This document shows, one piece after another, positions 43,072 through 54,793 of a stretch of 64,000 nt of DNA. This DNA comes from Desulfitobacterium chlororespirans DSM 11544. Its GTDB lineage: Bacteria; Bacillota; Desulfitobacteriia; Desulfitobacteriales; Desulfitobacteriaceae. The translations under genes were made by a program, and so were the position numbers. Position 1 is the stretch's first letter, and the number at the start of each line of letters is the position of its first letter. A model generated the notes under the pieces. It did no database searches. It saw only the letters and a list, made by a program, of their open reading frames with translations, and was not told the DNA's origin. The stretch spans positions 248,001-312,000 of the forward strand of contig NZ_FRDN01000009.1 of the NCBI RefSeq assembly GCF_900143285.1, read 5' to 3'.

Positions 43072-45282
43072 TTATGCTTTAGTGCGGGCAGCCTTACCGC
43101 CCCTTTTCGGCTTCATTCTGTTTTTAATTTCGACCAAAATCTGGCTAGCATTAAAAACGGAAGAATAAGCTCCGGCTATGACACCAATCAGCATGGCTAA
43201 GGCAAATCCTTGGGTTGATTCGCCACCGAGGATATAAAGTGCCAGCAGGGAGATGAGAACCGTCAGGACGGTTTTGATCGAACGCCCCATCATCTGCCAG
43301 ACGGATTTATCCACCATGTCCTCATAGCTGTCCCCTCGTTTTAAACGAGGTTCATTTTCTCTGATTCGGTCAAAAATAACTACCGTATCATTGATGGAAT
43401 ATCCGAAGATGGTCAGAATAGCGGCTACAAAGGTCGCATCGATTTCCCATTGGAAAAGGGAGAATATCCCTACGGTGATGATCACGTCATGCAACAGAGC
43501 CAGAATTCCTGATACCGCATAGGCAAATTGGAAGCGGAAGCCAATATATATCAGCATTAAGACTGCTGCAATAGCCAGAGATAAGAAAGCGTTCCTGGTC
43601 AGCTCCTGACCGATGGACGGTCCGACCTTGTCTTCCTTAAGAGATTCCCTATCAAAGTCTCCTACCTGAGTCTGCAGGGCGGTGAGCAATTCGTTGCGCT
43701 TATCTTCTTCCAAGGCAGTGGTCCGGATCAAAACCGCCGTATCATTATCGGAAAGCTGTACCACCGGTCCTTCCAGGCCTACGGATTCCATAGCCTGGGT
43801 GATCTTTTCCTGGGTAACCTGCTGACTGAATTTCATATCAAGCATGGTGCCGCCGATAAAGTCCACTCCTAGATTCAGCTTCTGAGTAAAGAGGGAGCCA
43901 ATACTGACGACAATCATAATCAGGGATAAAGCAAACCAAATATACCGGCGTTTCACTACATTGAAATAGAAGGGCATCGATGCCTTAACATCTTCATAGG
44001 TAGCCGCCTGAGTCGCAGGGGTTGCCTCCCCGGTTTTCTTTCCAGGAACATCGTTTTCCCTCTTCACACCAAACCAAGCAGTATTCATGCGCGGATTAAT
44101 ACCTACTATCCAGCGCAAAAGCATCCGGGTAAAGGTTACAGCAGTAAAGAGGCTGGCGAAAATACCGATACCCAAGGTGATGGCAAATCCTTTAATGGAA
44201 CTTGTGCCCAGGAAAAAGAGGGTTGCCGCCGCAAATAAGGTGGTAATGTTCGAGTCAAAGACGGTCAGAAAAGCGCGGCTGAAGCCGGCTTCCACAGAAG
44301 CGCGCAAGGATTTGCCCAGACGCAGCTCTTCTTTGATCCGCTCATAAATAATGATGTTTAAATCCACCGCCATGCCGATGGAGAGAAGAATCCCCGCTAT
44401 ACCCGGCAAGGTCAGAACAGCGCCGAATCCCTTCAATGCCCACAACACGATTAAGGTAAAGACAATTAAAGAGATATTGGCGACGAGTCCGGGGAGACGA
44501 TAGAGCACGAGCATGAATAAAAGAATAAATACTAAAGCTACAATTCCAGCGTTGATACTCTTATTCAGGGAATCTACACCCAGTGAAGCTCCCACAGTAC
44601 GTTTCTCCGCGATGCTTAAGCTTACAGGCAATGCGCCGGAACGAAGCAAGACTGCATATTGAGCAGCTTCATCCAGAGATGCATACCCGGTGATTTCAGC
44701 TTGGCCATTGGTAATGGCAGACTGTACTACAGGATTTTGCAACAGCTGATCATCTAAGTAAATGCCGATCTGCTGTCCAATACTACGGCTGGTTACATCG
44801 GCGAATTTCTTTGTTCCTTCTGGAGAGAAGGTGAGATGAACCACATAGCTGGACTGTCCTTGTCCTGCACGGGCATCTTTCAAATCCCCTCCTTCAATGA
44901 CCACATTGCCTTGTGCATCTTTAAAGGTGAGCTTGGCTGTCGTCTTTAAGGCTTCTACCGCTTTATCCGGGTCCTGAACCCCGGCTAAATCCACAATAAC
45001 CCGCTTCTTATCTAAATCAGCCTGAATGACCGGCTCAGACAGCCCCATCTCATTGATCCGTTTATCAATGATGCTTTTAGCCTTTTCGACATCATCTGCC
45101 GTGATGGCGGCACCGTCAGGACCCGGTTCAGCTTGTAGGACGAGGTGAACTCCTCCGCGCAGGTCAAGTCCTAACGAAATTCCCCTTTCTGAATCCGTAA
45201 GGGGCTGAATTGAGAATACTACAGTGATGGCGATCAGCAATAAGGTTGCTGTTAATTTCAGGATACTTCCCCTTTTCATCAT
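43072..45282 (-). CDS. secDF: SecDF fused protein-export membrane protein
   Basis: 736 residues with SecD and SecF fused in one chain, as in Bacillus. SecD half (about 1-400): first TM, periplasmic P1 domain with LGLDLRGGVHLVLQAEPG, then the TM block with GMAVDLNIIIYERIKEE. SecF half (about 430-736): LGVDFIGGTMLDMKF and the TM block with FGYSINDTVVIFDRIRE. The Asp in each block are the proton-path residues. It helps release exported proteins using proton motive force. The ATG at 45282 follows AAGGGAGG; 15 further codons upstream lack a site. Confidence 0.96.
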   Translation of the reverse strand: MMKRGSILKLTATLLLIAITVVFSIQPLTDSERGISLGLDLRGGVHLVLQAEPGPDGAAITADDVEKAKSIIDKRINEMGLSEPVIQADLDKKRVIVDLAGVQDPDKAVEALKTTAKLTFKDAQGNVVIEGGDLKDARAGQGQSSYVVHLTFSPEGTKKFADVTSRSIGQQIGIYLDDQLLQNPVVQSAITNGQAEITGYASLDEAAQYAVLLRSGALPVSLSIAEKRTVGASLGVDSLNKSINAGIVALVFILLFMLVLYRLPGLVANISLIVFTLIVLWALKGFGAVLTLPGIAGILLSIGMAVDLNIIIYERIKEELRLGKSLRASVEAGFSRAFLTVFDSNITTLFAAATLFFLGTSSIKGFAITLGIGIFASLFTAVTFTRMLLRWIVGINPRMNTAWFGVKRENDVPGKKTGEATPATQAATYEDVKASMPFYFNVVKRRYIWFALSLIMIVVSIGSLFTQKLNLGVDFIGGTMLDMKFSQQVTQEKITQAMESVGLEGPVVQLSDNDTAVLIRTTALEEDKRNELLTALQTQVGDFDRESLKEDKVGPSIGQELTRNAFLSLAIAAVLMLIYIGFRFQFAYAVSGILALLHDVIITVGIFSLFQWEIDATFVAAILTIFGYSINDTVVIFDRIRENEPRLKRGDSYEDMVDKSVWQMMGRSIKTVLTVLISLLALYILGGESTQGFALAMLIGVIAGAYSSVFNASQILVEIKNRMKPKRGGKAARTKA

Positions 45283-45384
45283 ACTTCCTCCCTTAATTGT
45301 TACCTGGGACTTGCCCATGCCAAACATAATTATAATCCTCGCTTATTCGCGGTGTCAATGAAAGGTAGTTTTTAGGGTCGTTTT

Positions 45385-46047
45385 TTAAAGAAGCTTAACT
45401 TCATTGATTTTAAGTTCAAATTCAGTGTCTAAAAAACTGGCTGCCCTACGACAAAGGAGCATGCGGGCCAAGAATATTTCGAAATAATCCATAACGGGGC
45501 AAATTTCCGTATTGATGGTAATCTCCAACGCAACTCTATCTTTAGGGTAAACCCGTAGAAAAGAATGCTCCACAGCATAATTGACACGGTCATGAATATC
45601 AAAGGTTGCCGGGTCCTGGTTTCTTACCCGCGAGCGATGCACGTCGGATTTGTCCGCTAAGATTAATGCTGCGGAGATATTGCTGACAGGATTGCCGTCG
45701 CTTTCGTCGTGATTGCCAATGGCACCAATGACGATGGCAATTTCTTCAGGGGCCATGGCGTGACGCTCCAGAATATGAGCGGACAGCAGCGCACCCGTCT
45801 GAGCGTGTCCGCTTCGATTGATGACATTGCCGATATCATGAAGATAAGCGGCTACTGCCGCAAGTTCGCATTCTCGTTCCGAGTAACCCAATTTCTCCAG
45901 GATATTATAAGCAATACTGGACACTAATCCCACATGTCTCAAGCCATGTTCCGTAAATCCGATGGCTGCCAGATTTCTGTTGCCCACTTCGATATAGCCT
46001 TGAACGATTGGGTCCGCTTTCAAATCAGCTATCGTAACCGACTTCAT
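45385..46047 (-). CDS. HD-domain phosphohydrolase
   Basis: 220 residues with HD motif VAAYLHDIGNVINRSGHAQTG (shown in part: AAYLHDIGN, then His-Ala-Gln), and later His/Asp ligands in IGNHDESDGN and LADKSDVHRSRV. It fits small stand-alone HD phosphohydrolases seen next to secDF in clostridia. Its substrate is unknown (a nucleotide or cyclic dinucleotide is possible). It lies between ecsC-like and secDF on the same strand. Confidence 0.85.
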   Translation of the reverse strand: MKSVTIADLKADPIVQGYIEVGNRNLAAIGFTEHGLRHVGLVSSIAYNILEKLGYSERECELAAVAAYLHDIGNVINRSGHAQTGALLSAHILERHAMAPEEIAIVIGAIGNHDESDGNPVSNISAALILADKSDVHRSRVRNQDPATFDIHDRVNYAVEHSFLRVYPKDRVALEITINTEICPVMDYFEIFLARMLLCRRAASFLDTEFELKINEVKLL

Positions 46048-46094
46048 GAAAATTCCCCCAGACTGTTTGCCTCTGTCTTATCTAACCTACTTGC

Positions 46095-46844
46095 TTATAA
46101 ATCCACTTGGATAAGTCCTTCTTCCTGAAGAATCCTTAACCGGTAGCAATTCATGCCCACATGGCCCAAATCCTCTAGTAAACCATAATTGGCTACAGCA
46201 CCAACCACCGCCCCGATTCCCGGCAGCATTTGGAGCATTTTTCGCAGATCGATGGCATCCCGATATTCCACCTGGAACTGCTCCCAATCGAAGAGTTCCA
46301 TGGCTTTTAACTCCGGATACTCTTTGACTGTTTCCTCCCAATGGACCAGTTTGTAGAACACCCCCGGGCGTTTCTCCTGGCTGGAAAAGGCCAATTGGAA
46401 AACAAACAGCAGGTATAACCGTTCTTTATAGCTGACCGTGGAATACCCATAGATATGAGCAAGTTCGAAAAGAAATTTCATTTTAATAGCGATCAGAGCG
46501 GGAAAATCCGCTATACCCAGTATGATTCCCCCAGCACCTGTTCCAGCGCCTTCTGCTGCCGCCACTCGTTTGTAATTCTTGAGCAGTTCCAAGGCCTTCT
46601 GATCCCTTTCCAGGAGAGCGGCCTGTTTAATGGGCTTGCCTTTGGGTATAAATTCAAGACCAAAGAGTACCCCGCGAACCAGTCCTTTGATGGTGGCCGT
46701 CAGGGTATCAAAAAATTTCTTAGGGTAGAGTCCGTTGACTTTACTTTGAATTGCTTTCGATCCCTTTTCCAACAAACCCGGTGGGCGCAATATTTTCTTT
46801 TGCCACCGCAGTAATTCACTTTGGATATGCTCTTCGTAAGTCAC
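46095..46844 (-). CDS. EcsC-family protein
   Basis: About 249 residues with the EcsC layout: an N-terminal helical part (HIQSELLRWQKKILRPPG), a central hydrophobic stretch GTGAGGIILGIADFPALIAIKMKF and C-terminal GIGAVVGAVANYGLLEDLG (both shown in part). EcsC is associated with the Bacillus Ecs ABC transporter and peptidase activity, but its own role is unclear. The GTG at 46844 has GGGGG 5 bases upstream; a GTG/ATG start 13 codons earlier is possible. Confidence 0.8.
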   Translation of the reverse strand: MTYEEHIQSELLRWQKKILRPPGLLEKGSKAIQSKVNGLYPKKFFDTLTATIKGLVRGVLFGLEFIPKGKPIKQAALLERDQKALELLKNYKRVAAAEGAGTGAGGIILGIADFPALIAIKMKFLFELAHIYGYSTVSYKERLYLLFVFQLAFSSQEKRPGVFYKLVHWEETVKEYPELKAMELFDWEQFQVEYRDAIDLRKMLQMLPGIGAVVGAVANYGLLEDLGHVGMNCYRLRILQEEGLIQVDL

Positions 46845-46906
46845 TTCATCCCCCACCTGACATAAAGATTTATTTTGAACCAAACCAAATTCTTACCAAC
46901 CAATGA

Positions 46907-46938
46907 AATAAGCAAGTAGATACTTCCACTTGCTTATT
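46907..46938 (-). terminator. Terminator after yajC
   Basis: AATAAGCAAGT (46907-46917) pairs perfectly with ACTTGCTTATT (46928-46938). On the minus strand it follows the yajC stop by about 45 bases, with a short T-run. Confidence 0.7.
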
Positions 46939-46985
46939 CGTTCCTCTATATTGTACCCGTAATTAGGTCGGACATTCTTGTGGCC

Positions 46986-47342
46986 TTATTCTGCGGTCTG
47001 CTCTTGCTCAACGACCTCTTCATTTTTCTCTGCTTTATCCTTTTTCTCTGCCTTTTTCTCTTTTTCCACGACAATTTCACGATTTTCGACGGAACCTATA
47101 CCGTTCTTAGTCACTTCGATTTCTACTTTATCAGCAACTTGGATAATCACAGAATCATCTTTGACTTTGCGGATTTTCCCATAGATTCCACCGGCGGTTA
47201 TGATCTTATCATTAACACGTAAGCTATCCAGCATAGCTCGTCTTTGTTTCGCTTGTTTTTGTTGTGGGCGGATCATGAAAAAATACATTATACCACCAAA
47301 AACCACGACGTAAATAAGAAGTGTCATTGTACCTTGATCCAT
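46986..47342 (-). CDS. yajC: Preprotein translocase subunit YajC
   Basis: 118 residues: one N-terminal TM (about 5-23), conserved FFMIRPQQKQAKQRRAM, a beta-domain and a long, highly charged Glu/Lys tail (about 88-118). It associates with SecDF at the Sec translocon. It follows tgt on the same strand, as in many bacteria (queA-tgt-yajC-secDF). Confidence 0.95.
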   Translation of the reverse strand: MDQGTMTLLIYVVVFGGIMYFFMIRPQQKQAKQRRAMLDSLRVNDKIITAGGIYGKIRKVKDDSVIIQVADKVEIEVTKNGIGSVENREIVVEKEKKAEKKDKAEKNEEVVEQEQTAE

Positions 47343-47430
47343 AAATTTATTGTCCCCCTTTTAATATTGTCCATCATTCTAGTGTACCTTATTCCTCATA
47401 GCGTCCTATAAATCCTGCTTATTGAACGAA

Positions 47431-49592
<2,162 letters not shown>

Positions 49593-49612
49593 AATGATTC
49601 TCCTTCTTCTCT

Positions 49613-49749
49613 TAAAGAAAACCCCGAAAGCACTGCTTTCGCACTTGTTGCTTCGCCGGTCCTTATATCCATACTTACAAAGGAGGCGAAGTCGCGGTTG
49701 TCCTTATGCTTAGAAAGTATACAGCGCAAGCTTATACTTTCTGATAGTG
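49613..49749 (+). repeat. 137-bp member of the TAAAGAAAACCC dispersed repeat family
   Basis: Starts TAAAGAAAACCCCG and ends CTTTCTGATAGTG. It shares GGCGAAGTCG, GGTTG.CCTTATGCTTAGAAA and GCGCAAGCTTATAC with copy 2 at 22704, and GCACTTGTTGCTT with the 11595 copy, so it links the two subtypes. It lies between the spoIID-like gene and queA. Confidence 0.8.
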
Positions 49750-49769
49750 GAACAAAGTCACAGCGAATC

Positions 49770-51176
49770 TTATAAATAATATTTGATTAAATCCGTCTGC
49801 TGATAATAAAAAGCCAGAATTTCTCCGTAAGTATATCCCCGTTGAGCCATGTGGTAGGCTCCCCATTGAGACATACCCACACCATGACCCCAGCCCCGGC
49901 CATTAAAAACAAAGACATCATAGGCAACGGGAATATCCCGAATCCCTTGATTCGTACTTAGAATACGGTTCAAACGGGGTCCGGAGCCGGCTTCCCTGAC
50001 CTTCTGCTGATCTACAAGCCCGCTCAGACGGTAGGGGACACCCAATTCCCCTAAATCAAAAGAAAATAAAGGTTCCTCACCAGCTATCTGCCGGACCGTA
50101 AATAGATTGCCCAGAAAGGCCTGGACGGTAATCGGCCGGCCATAGGGATAAAATTTCTGCACAAAAGTCCTGCCGCTCACTTCATGAAATTCACCATGAA
50201 TGTCCTGCATCCTTACCTTTTTTACCCTACCTGAAGGGAGTTTGTCAAGTTCAATTTTGGCAATGGGGCCCATTTCGAAGGCTTGCCCCAGAATATCTGC
50301 GCCGATGATAAACCGCCAGCGATCAGCCGGGCCTCCGATTCCCTGAGAAAAGGGATCCGGCTGAGAGATAAAATGAGGATCCGGGTTGGACCACACATTT
50401 TCCGCAAGTTCCGTATACCCGCCGTTATGAGAAGAATAAAGAGCATCAATGGGCTGATAGGTTGTGGAATCCACCAGGATTTCTCCCCGTGTAGACTCTA
50501 CGGCTTGGTTGGCCGCACCCTCTACATTCCTTCCCGAATACGCCTGATCATAATCAGGAGAATCCGTAATCTGAGCCGTAGTACGGGTTTTTCTCACCAT
50601 ATAGGTTCTGGCCGCTACCGCTTGTGCTTTAAGGGCCTCCAACCCGTCGACCGCCCAGGAGTTGCTCATTTCAATGGGGACGACTCCTTTGAGATACTCT
50701 TCCTGATCCACCCGGTTGATAAGCTTACAACCGCCATTTTCCCAGCGGATCTTCAGGCTCCCCCGATAGCTTATCTTTTGACCATCCGGAGTTTGCACGA
50801 GAAAGGATCCGTATTCCCCCTGGCGATTCAACTCCAGCTCTTTTCCGCCCCATATCCGAAAAGGATCATAGTTCTTCTTCAGCGCGGGGGACCAGCCTCC
50901 CCAAGTGAGCTCAAGGTTAGAGCCCGCCGGAAAAGGCATGGCTGTCTGTTGATCCTGACCTGTTTCTTTAAGGGTATAATTCCCTTGTTCCACCTCAACT
51001 TTAATCCAGCCGGCCTCTTTAAATTTCCATACTAACTCCACATCGATTTCCTTGGCTTGACAAGGAGCAGCCTGCAGAGCTAAGAACACTATGAGAAAAA
51101 AGAACACTTTCTTTACGGAAAAAGACAATCTGTCTGACAAAGGCAGCACATTCAACCACCTCACTACTCTTTTCAA
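49770..51176 (-). CDS. SpoIID/LytB-domain protein
   Basis: 468 residues: N-terminal signal/anchor (about 24-42, FFFLIVFLALQAAPCQA), a mid region, and a SpoIID core with LKGVVPIEMSNSWAVDGLEA, ARTYMVRKTRTTAQITDSPDY and GRGWGHGVGMSQWGA near the C-terminus. SpoIID proteins are lytic transglycosylases that act on peptidoglycan during engulfment. Because this lies in the ruv-queA cluster it may be a housekeeping LytB-like relative rather than spoIID itself. The ruvB gene follows it upstream on the same strand. Confidence 0.9.
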   Translation of the reverse strand: MKRVVRWLNVLPLSDRLSFSVKKVFFFLIVFLALQAAPCQAKEIDVELVWKFKEAGWIKVEVEQGNYTLKETGQDQQTAMPFPAGSNLELTWGGWSPALKKNYDPFRIWGGKELELNRQGEYGSFLVQTPDGQKISYRGSLKIRWENGGCKLINRVDQEEYLKGVVPIEMSNSWAVDGLEALKAQAVAARTYMVRKTRTTAQITDSPDYDQAYSGRNVEGAANQAVESTRGEILVDSTTYQPIDALYSSHNGGYTELAENVWSNPDPHFISQPDPFSQGIGGPADRWRFIIGADILGQAFEMGPIAKIELDKLPSGRVKKVRMQDIHGEFHEVSGRTFVQKFYPYGRPITVQAFLGNLFTVRQIAGEEPLFSFDLGELGVPYRLSGLVDQQKVREAGSGPRLNRILSTNQGIRDIPVAYDVFVFNGRGWGHGVGMSQWGAYHMAQRGYTYGEILAFYYQQTDLIKYYL

Positions 51177-51222
51177 ACAGATTGCCCGTTTCAGGTTTTA
51201 TCTATTCCTGTGCTTCAGACTT

Positions 51223-51250
51223 ATCACTGAAAGAAGTCTCGTTTAATCCT
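51223..51250 (+). repeat. 28-bp near-identical repeat, copy at ruvB end
   Basis: The plus strand reads ATCACTGAAAGAAGTCTCGT then TTAATCCT and overlaps the ruvB stop. The copy at 54744-54771 differs by one base. Both lie at or just past the 3' end of a minus-strand gene. Confidence 0.7.
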
Positions 51251-52289
51251 CCGCTGCGTCAAACAAACTGTCACCCTGCCCGCCTTCTTGGTGAGAAGGA
51301 TTTACAGGAATGTTGAGATGCTGATAGGCACGGACCGTAGCCACCCGTCCCCGGGGTGTTCTTTGAATAAACCCTTGCTGCAAAAGATAAGGTTCCACCA
51401 CATCTTCGATGGTTTCAGCCTCTTCGCCAATCGTCGCCGAAAGGGTCTCCAAACCCACCGGACCTCCCGCGAACATCTGGATGATGGTAAGGAGGCACTT
51501 TTGGTCAATTCGATCCAGTCCGGCGGGATCGACTTCCAGCCGATCGAGGGATTTGCCGGCCAATTCCTGAGTAACCCTGCCGTCTTCCCACACCTGGGCA
51601 TAATCCCGCACCCGTTTCAGGAGGCGGTTGGCTACCCGGGGGGTCCCCCGTGACCTTCTGGCAATCTCCGCCGCTCCCTCCAGGGTAATCTGCAGATTTA
51701 GGATTCCTGCGGCCCGGGTTATGATCTTGATGAGATCCTCCACTTCGTAAAACTCAAGACGGCTGATAACCCCGAACCGATCCCTTAAAGGGGAAGCCAG
51801 CTGCCCGGCCCTGGTGGTTGCCCCCACCAGGGTAAAGGGCGGCAAGGTAAGACGGATGGATCGGGCACTGGGACCTTTGCCGATGACAATATCCAGACAC
51901 CCGTCCTCCATAGCGGAATAGAGTATTTCTTCCGTGGTACGGCTTAAGCGATGAATTTCGTCGATAAACAAGACATCTCTTGGTTCCAGGGAGGTAAGAA
52001 TAGCCGCTAAATCTCCCGGTCTCTCAATAGCCGGCCCTGAAGTGGTCCGAATGCTGACCTCCATCTCTGTGGCGATAATATTGGCCAAGGTGGTTTTCCC
52101 CAGCCCCGGCGGGCCGTAAAGAAGGACGTGGTCCAAAGCTTCCCCTCTGGCCAGGGCAGCCTGAATAAATATCTGCAGGTTATCCTTAACCTTGGTCTGA
52201 CCTATATAATCCGCCAGCCGGTGGGGCCTGAGAACCTCTCCTTCCTGGTCCCCCGGAAGCTGCTGAGGTGTGATCATCCGTTCTTCCAT
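51243..52289 (-). CDS. ruvB: Holliday junction branch-migration ATPase RuvB
   Basis: 348 residues; a hexameric motor working with RuvA. Walker [16 protein letters not shown], Walker [12 protein letters not shown], sensor [13 protein letters not shown], and the C-terminal winged helix ([17 protein letters not shown]). It follows ruvA after 65 bases on the same strand. The end overlaps a short dispersed repeat. Confidence 0.97.
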   Translation of the reverse strand: MEERMITPQQLPGDQEGEVLRPHRLADYIGQTKVKDNLQIFIQAALARGEALDHVLLYGPPGLGKTTLANIIATEMEVSIRTTSGPAIERPGDLAAILTSLEPRDVLFIDEIHRLSRTTEEILYSAMEDGCLDIVIGKGPSARSIRLTLPPFTLVGATTRAGQLASPLRDRFGVISRLEFYEVEDLIKIITRAAGILNLQITLEGAAEIARRSRGTPRVANRLLKRVRDYAQVWEDGRVTQELAGKSLDRLEVDPAGLDRIDQKCLLTIIQMFAGGPVGLETLSATIGEEAETIEDVVEPYLLQQGFIQRTPRGRVATVRAYQHLNIPVNPSHQEGGQGDSLFDAAED

Positions 52290-52354
52290 AACTTTTCTCC
52301 TCTATCTTCATCATCCTTCAAGGGTACTCATCATCCCGCAAAGGGCGATCGCTT

Positions 52355-52960
52355 TTACTTTGTGGCGGCCAGAGAGCGCAGTGCCAATCGTACCTGCTCC
52401 TCCGTACCTGCTGCTTGGGCTGAATCGGGAAGAGCCTGGAGGGCTTTCCTGGCTTCTTCTTGACTGAATCCTAAAGCCAGCAGGGTTTCCATGGCTTCTG
52501 AGTGTGCAGCAGCCTGGGGCAGGATCTCTGAACCCTCTATCCCATCCACAGCTATAGCCCGGCCTTTGAACTTCTCTTTCAACTCTAGAATCAGGCGTTG
52601 AGCTGTTTTTTTACCGATACCGGGCACCTTGGTCAAAAGGGTAATATTTTCACCGGCAATAGCGCTTTCTGTCTGGCCGGTGCCTAAAGTCGACAGGATC
52701 GATAAGGCTGCCTTGGGTCCGATGCCCGATACGGAAAGCATCAGCAAGAAGAGATCTTTCTCCGCCGCTGAAGAAAAACCATACAGAGCCAGCTCATCCT
52801 CCCGCAAAATCACATGGGTATACAGGATAAGCTCGTGACCAGGATGGGCTTTGCCTAATAGTCCATAAGGGACAGCCAGCTGATAGCCTACTCCCTGAAC
52901 ATCGAGAATCAATTTATCGGCTTGAATCTCCCATACTTTTCCTCTCAGCATTCCTATCAA
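52355..52960 (-). CDS. ruvA: Holliday junction-binding protein RuvA
   Basis: 201 residues: OB fold (about 1-65), helix-hairpin-helix domain ([29 protein letters not shown]), and C-terminal domain (about 150-200, [15 protein letters not shown]) that contacts RuvB. The ATG overlaps the ruvC stop by four bases, so translation is coupled. Intact. Confidence 0.97.
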   Translation of the reverse strand: MIGMLRGKVWEIQADKLILDVQGVGYQLAVPYGLLGKAHPGHELILYTHVILREDELALYGFSSAAEKDLFLLMLSVSGIGPKAALSILSTLGTGQTESAIAGENITLLTKVPGIGKKTAQRLILELKEKFKGRAIAVDGIEGSEILPQAAAHSEAMETLLALGFSQEEARKALQALPDSAQAAGTEEQVRLALRSLAATK

Positions 52961-53454
52961 AGAGCTCCCCCCGTTCTATTGAGCAGATTCACACTATGGG
53001 CATGGCAGATAGCGATGGCTAAAGCATCTGCCGTATCATCCGGTTTCGGTATCTCCTGCAGGCCCAGCAGGGCTCTGACCATCTGTTGAATTTGCTGCTT
53101 ATCCGCTCTGCCGTACCCTGCTACGGCCTGTTTAACCTGCAAAGGGGTATATTCATAGACAGGGATGCCAAATTGAGCTGCAGCCAGCAAAACAACGCCT
53201 CTGGCCTGTCCCACGGAAATAGCGGTTGTGGTATTGCGATTAAAAAAGAGCTCTTCAACAGCCACATAATGAGGCTGTTTTTCCTTTATGTAGGCCTCTA
53301 TCTCCTGATAGAGCATCAGCAGCCGTTCCGGCATGGGGGTATGAGCCGGTGTACGCCAACAAGCGTAATCCATGGGAAATAAACGATTTCCCTTTTTTTC
53401 AATCAATCCATAACCCATAATCGCGGTCCCTGGATCAATACCTAATATAAGCAT
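52957..53454 (-). CDS. ruvC: Holliday junction resolvase RuvC
   Basis: 165 residues; cuts Holliday junctions. The acidic site is D7 ([12 protein letters not shown]), a Glu in [12 protein letters not shown], and Asp pair in [15 protein letters not shown]. The ATG at 53454 has AAGGAAGG at 5-base spacing. It heads ruvC-ruvA-ruvB on the minus strand. Confidence 0.96.
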   Translation of the reverse strand: MLILGIDPGTAIMGYGLIEKKGNRLFPMDYACWRTPAHTPMPERLLMLYQEIEAYIKEKQPHYVAVEELFFNRNTTTAISVGQARGVVLLAAAQFGIPVYEYTPLQVKQAVAGYGRADKQQIQQMVRALLGLQEIPKPDDTADALAIAICHAHSVNLLNRTGGAL

Positions 53455-53581
53455 AAACGCCTTCCTTTCTCTCCTCATTTAAGATTCGACAGGAAGACGA
53501 TGTATTCCTTGTGGGGGATTTTATTTAAGGAGGCATGAAGATCACCTTTAACATTAGTTTAAACTACAGATCAACGACATA

Positions 53582-54577
53582 TCAGACTACATAAAGGATC
53601 GGAATCCCCTTTAACTTTTCCGCCAGCTCTTTCCGCAGGAACTCTTCACCACTCGCCCGGACTGTTTCTTTGTACCAGTACTTCCCCCGGCCTCTCCCCG
53701 TCATGAGGGATTGATCATATAGCTCCACTGCTTTGGGAAAAGCCTCTTGATTGATAGCCCGGTGGATAAAGCTATAGGTCATGAAGATGACTTCGATAAA
53801 CAGTTTTTTCTTGGCTTGCGGAGTGATCAGCTCGGCCAGCTGTTCGATCAATCGGGCGTAAAGCTCCTGCCAATGATCCACCAGCACCACAGGGGCAATG
53901 AGCATGCCCACTCTGTATCCTGCCTCAGCCATTTGGTTCAGCGCCTGGAGCCTGGCCTTTAATGGCGATGTTCCCAACTCTACTTTTTGAATGATCTCCT
54001 CAGGGTTTACGCTCATGCGAAAGATAATTCTCTCCCGATGATTTAAGGCCAACAACGGTTCAACCCTATCAAACTTGGTGGGAAAGGTCAGATAACCTCT
54101 TTCCTTTTTGGCAAACTCTTCTATAGTCCACTCCAGGTTCCCTGTGATGGTATTTTCCAAAACGAGATCGCTGTTGCTGCCAATCTCAAAAACCAGTTCA
54201 CCCTCTCCTTGGTCAGCTGTCTTGATCAGTTTATCCATCATCTGTTCACGATTTACAAACAAGCGCAGGTAAGAGCACTTATTATAATTGCATACCAAGT
54301 AGCAATAAAGGCACATGGCACTGCAGCCGGAGGACGTATAAGGGACAAGAAAGTCGGAAACCTTTTGATTTGGAGTGTACTTTAAGGATTTTCTAACGCC
54401 GAGAATAAGCAGGCGCTTCATACGCGGAAATTCGTGATTAGGATTCTTGCGCAATTTCTCAATATTGTTATGGCTCTCGATGGGCTCCCAGGGGACAGTG
54501 GCGTATTTAGCTTGGAGTTGCCTCCCTAGCTCATAGTTCAGAACCGCCGGCTCAAAATAGATCCTTTCAGGGTGCAT
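53582..54577 (-). CDS. splB: Spore photoproduct lyase, clostridial type
   Basis: 331 residues; a radical-SAM enzyme that repairs the thymine dimer (spore photoproduct) formed by UV in spores. The cluster motif is SGCSAMCLYCYL (CxxxCxxC at about 88-95). Two extra cysteines follow at once (CNYNKC). At the place of the Bacillus hydrogen-donor Cys141 (family EASCTSD) it has EIGSNSD, so Ser replaces Cys. This layout is common in clostridial SPLs, so activity is not ruled out. Start chosen at 54577; 54586 is also possible. Alone on the minus strand. Confidence 0.88.
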   Translation of the reverse strand: MHPERIYFEPAVLNYELGRQLQAKYATVPWEPIESHNNIEKLRKNPNHEFPRMKRLLILGVRKSLKYTPNQKVSDFLVPYTSSGCSAMCLYCYLVCNYNKCSYLRLFVNREQMMDKLIKTADQGEGELVFEIGSNSDLVLENTITGNLEWTIEEFAKKERGYLTFPTKFDRVEPLLALNHRERIIFRMSVNPEEIIQKVELGTSPLKARLQALNQMAEAGYRVGMLIAPVVLVDHWQELYARLIEQLAELITPQAKKKLFIEVIFMTYSFIHRAINQEAFPKAVELYDQSLMTGRGRGKYWYKETVRASGEEFLRKELAEKLKGIPILYVV

Positions 54578-54706
54578 AAAGCTCATCTCCCTTTCCCTCA
54601 CTTTGTGGCATCAGCAAAAACAACACATCTCTGATCGTGTTTTTTTAGTATGTCCTATTCAGGGAAGGAAAGTCGTAAGAGAGGATTTTAAGCTATAAGG
54701 AAAACA

Positions 54707-54742
54707 AAGAGTTCTGCACCGATGACACAGTGCAGAACTCTT
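54707..54742 (-). terminator. Terminator after yebC
   Basis: AAGAGTTCTGCAC (54707-54719) pairs perfectly with GTGCAGAACTCTT (54730-54742). On the minus strand a T-rich stretch follows. It serves the yebC transcript. Confidence 0.8.
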
Positions 54743-54743
54743 G

Positions 54744-54771
54744 ATCACTGAAAGAAGTCTCGTTCAATCCT
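54744..54771 (+). repeat. 28-bp near-identical repeat, copy after yebC
   Basis: Matches the copy at 51223-51250 at 27 of 28 bases (C instead of T within CGTTCAATCCT). It lies between the yebC stop and its terminator. Confidence 0.7.
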
Positions 54772-54793
54772 TCCAATCAGTCAGTTAGTCCAA

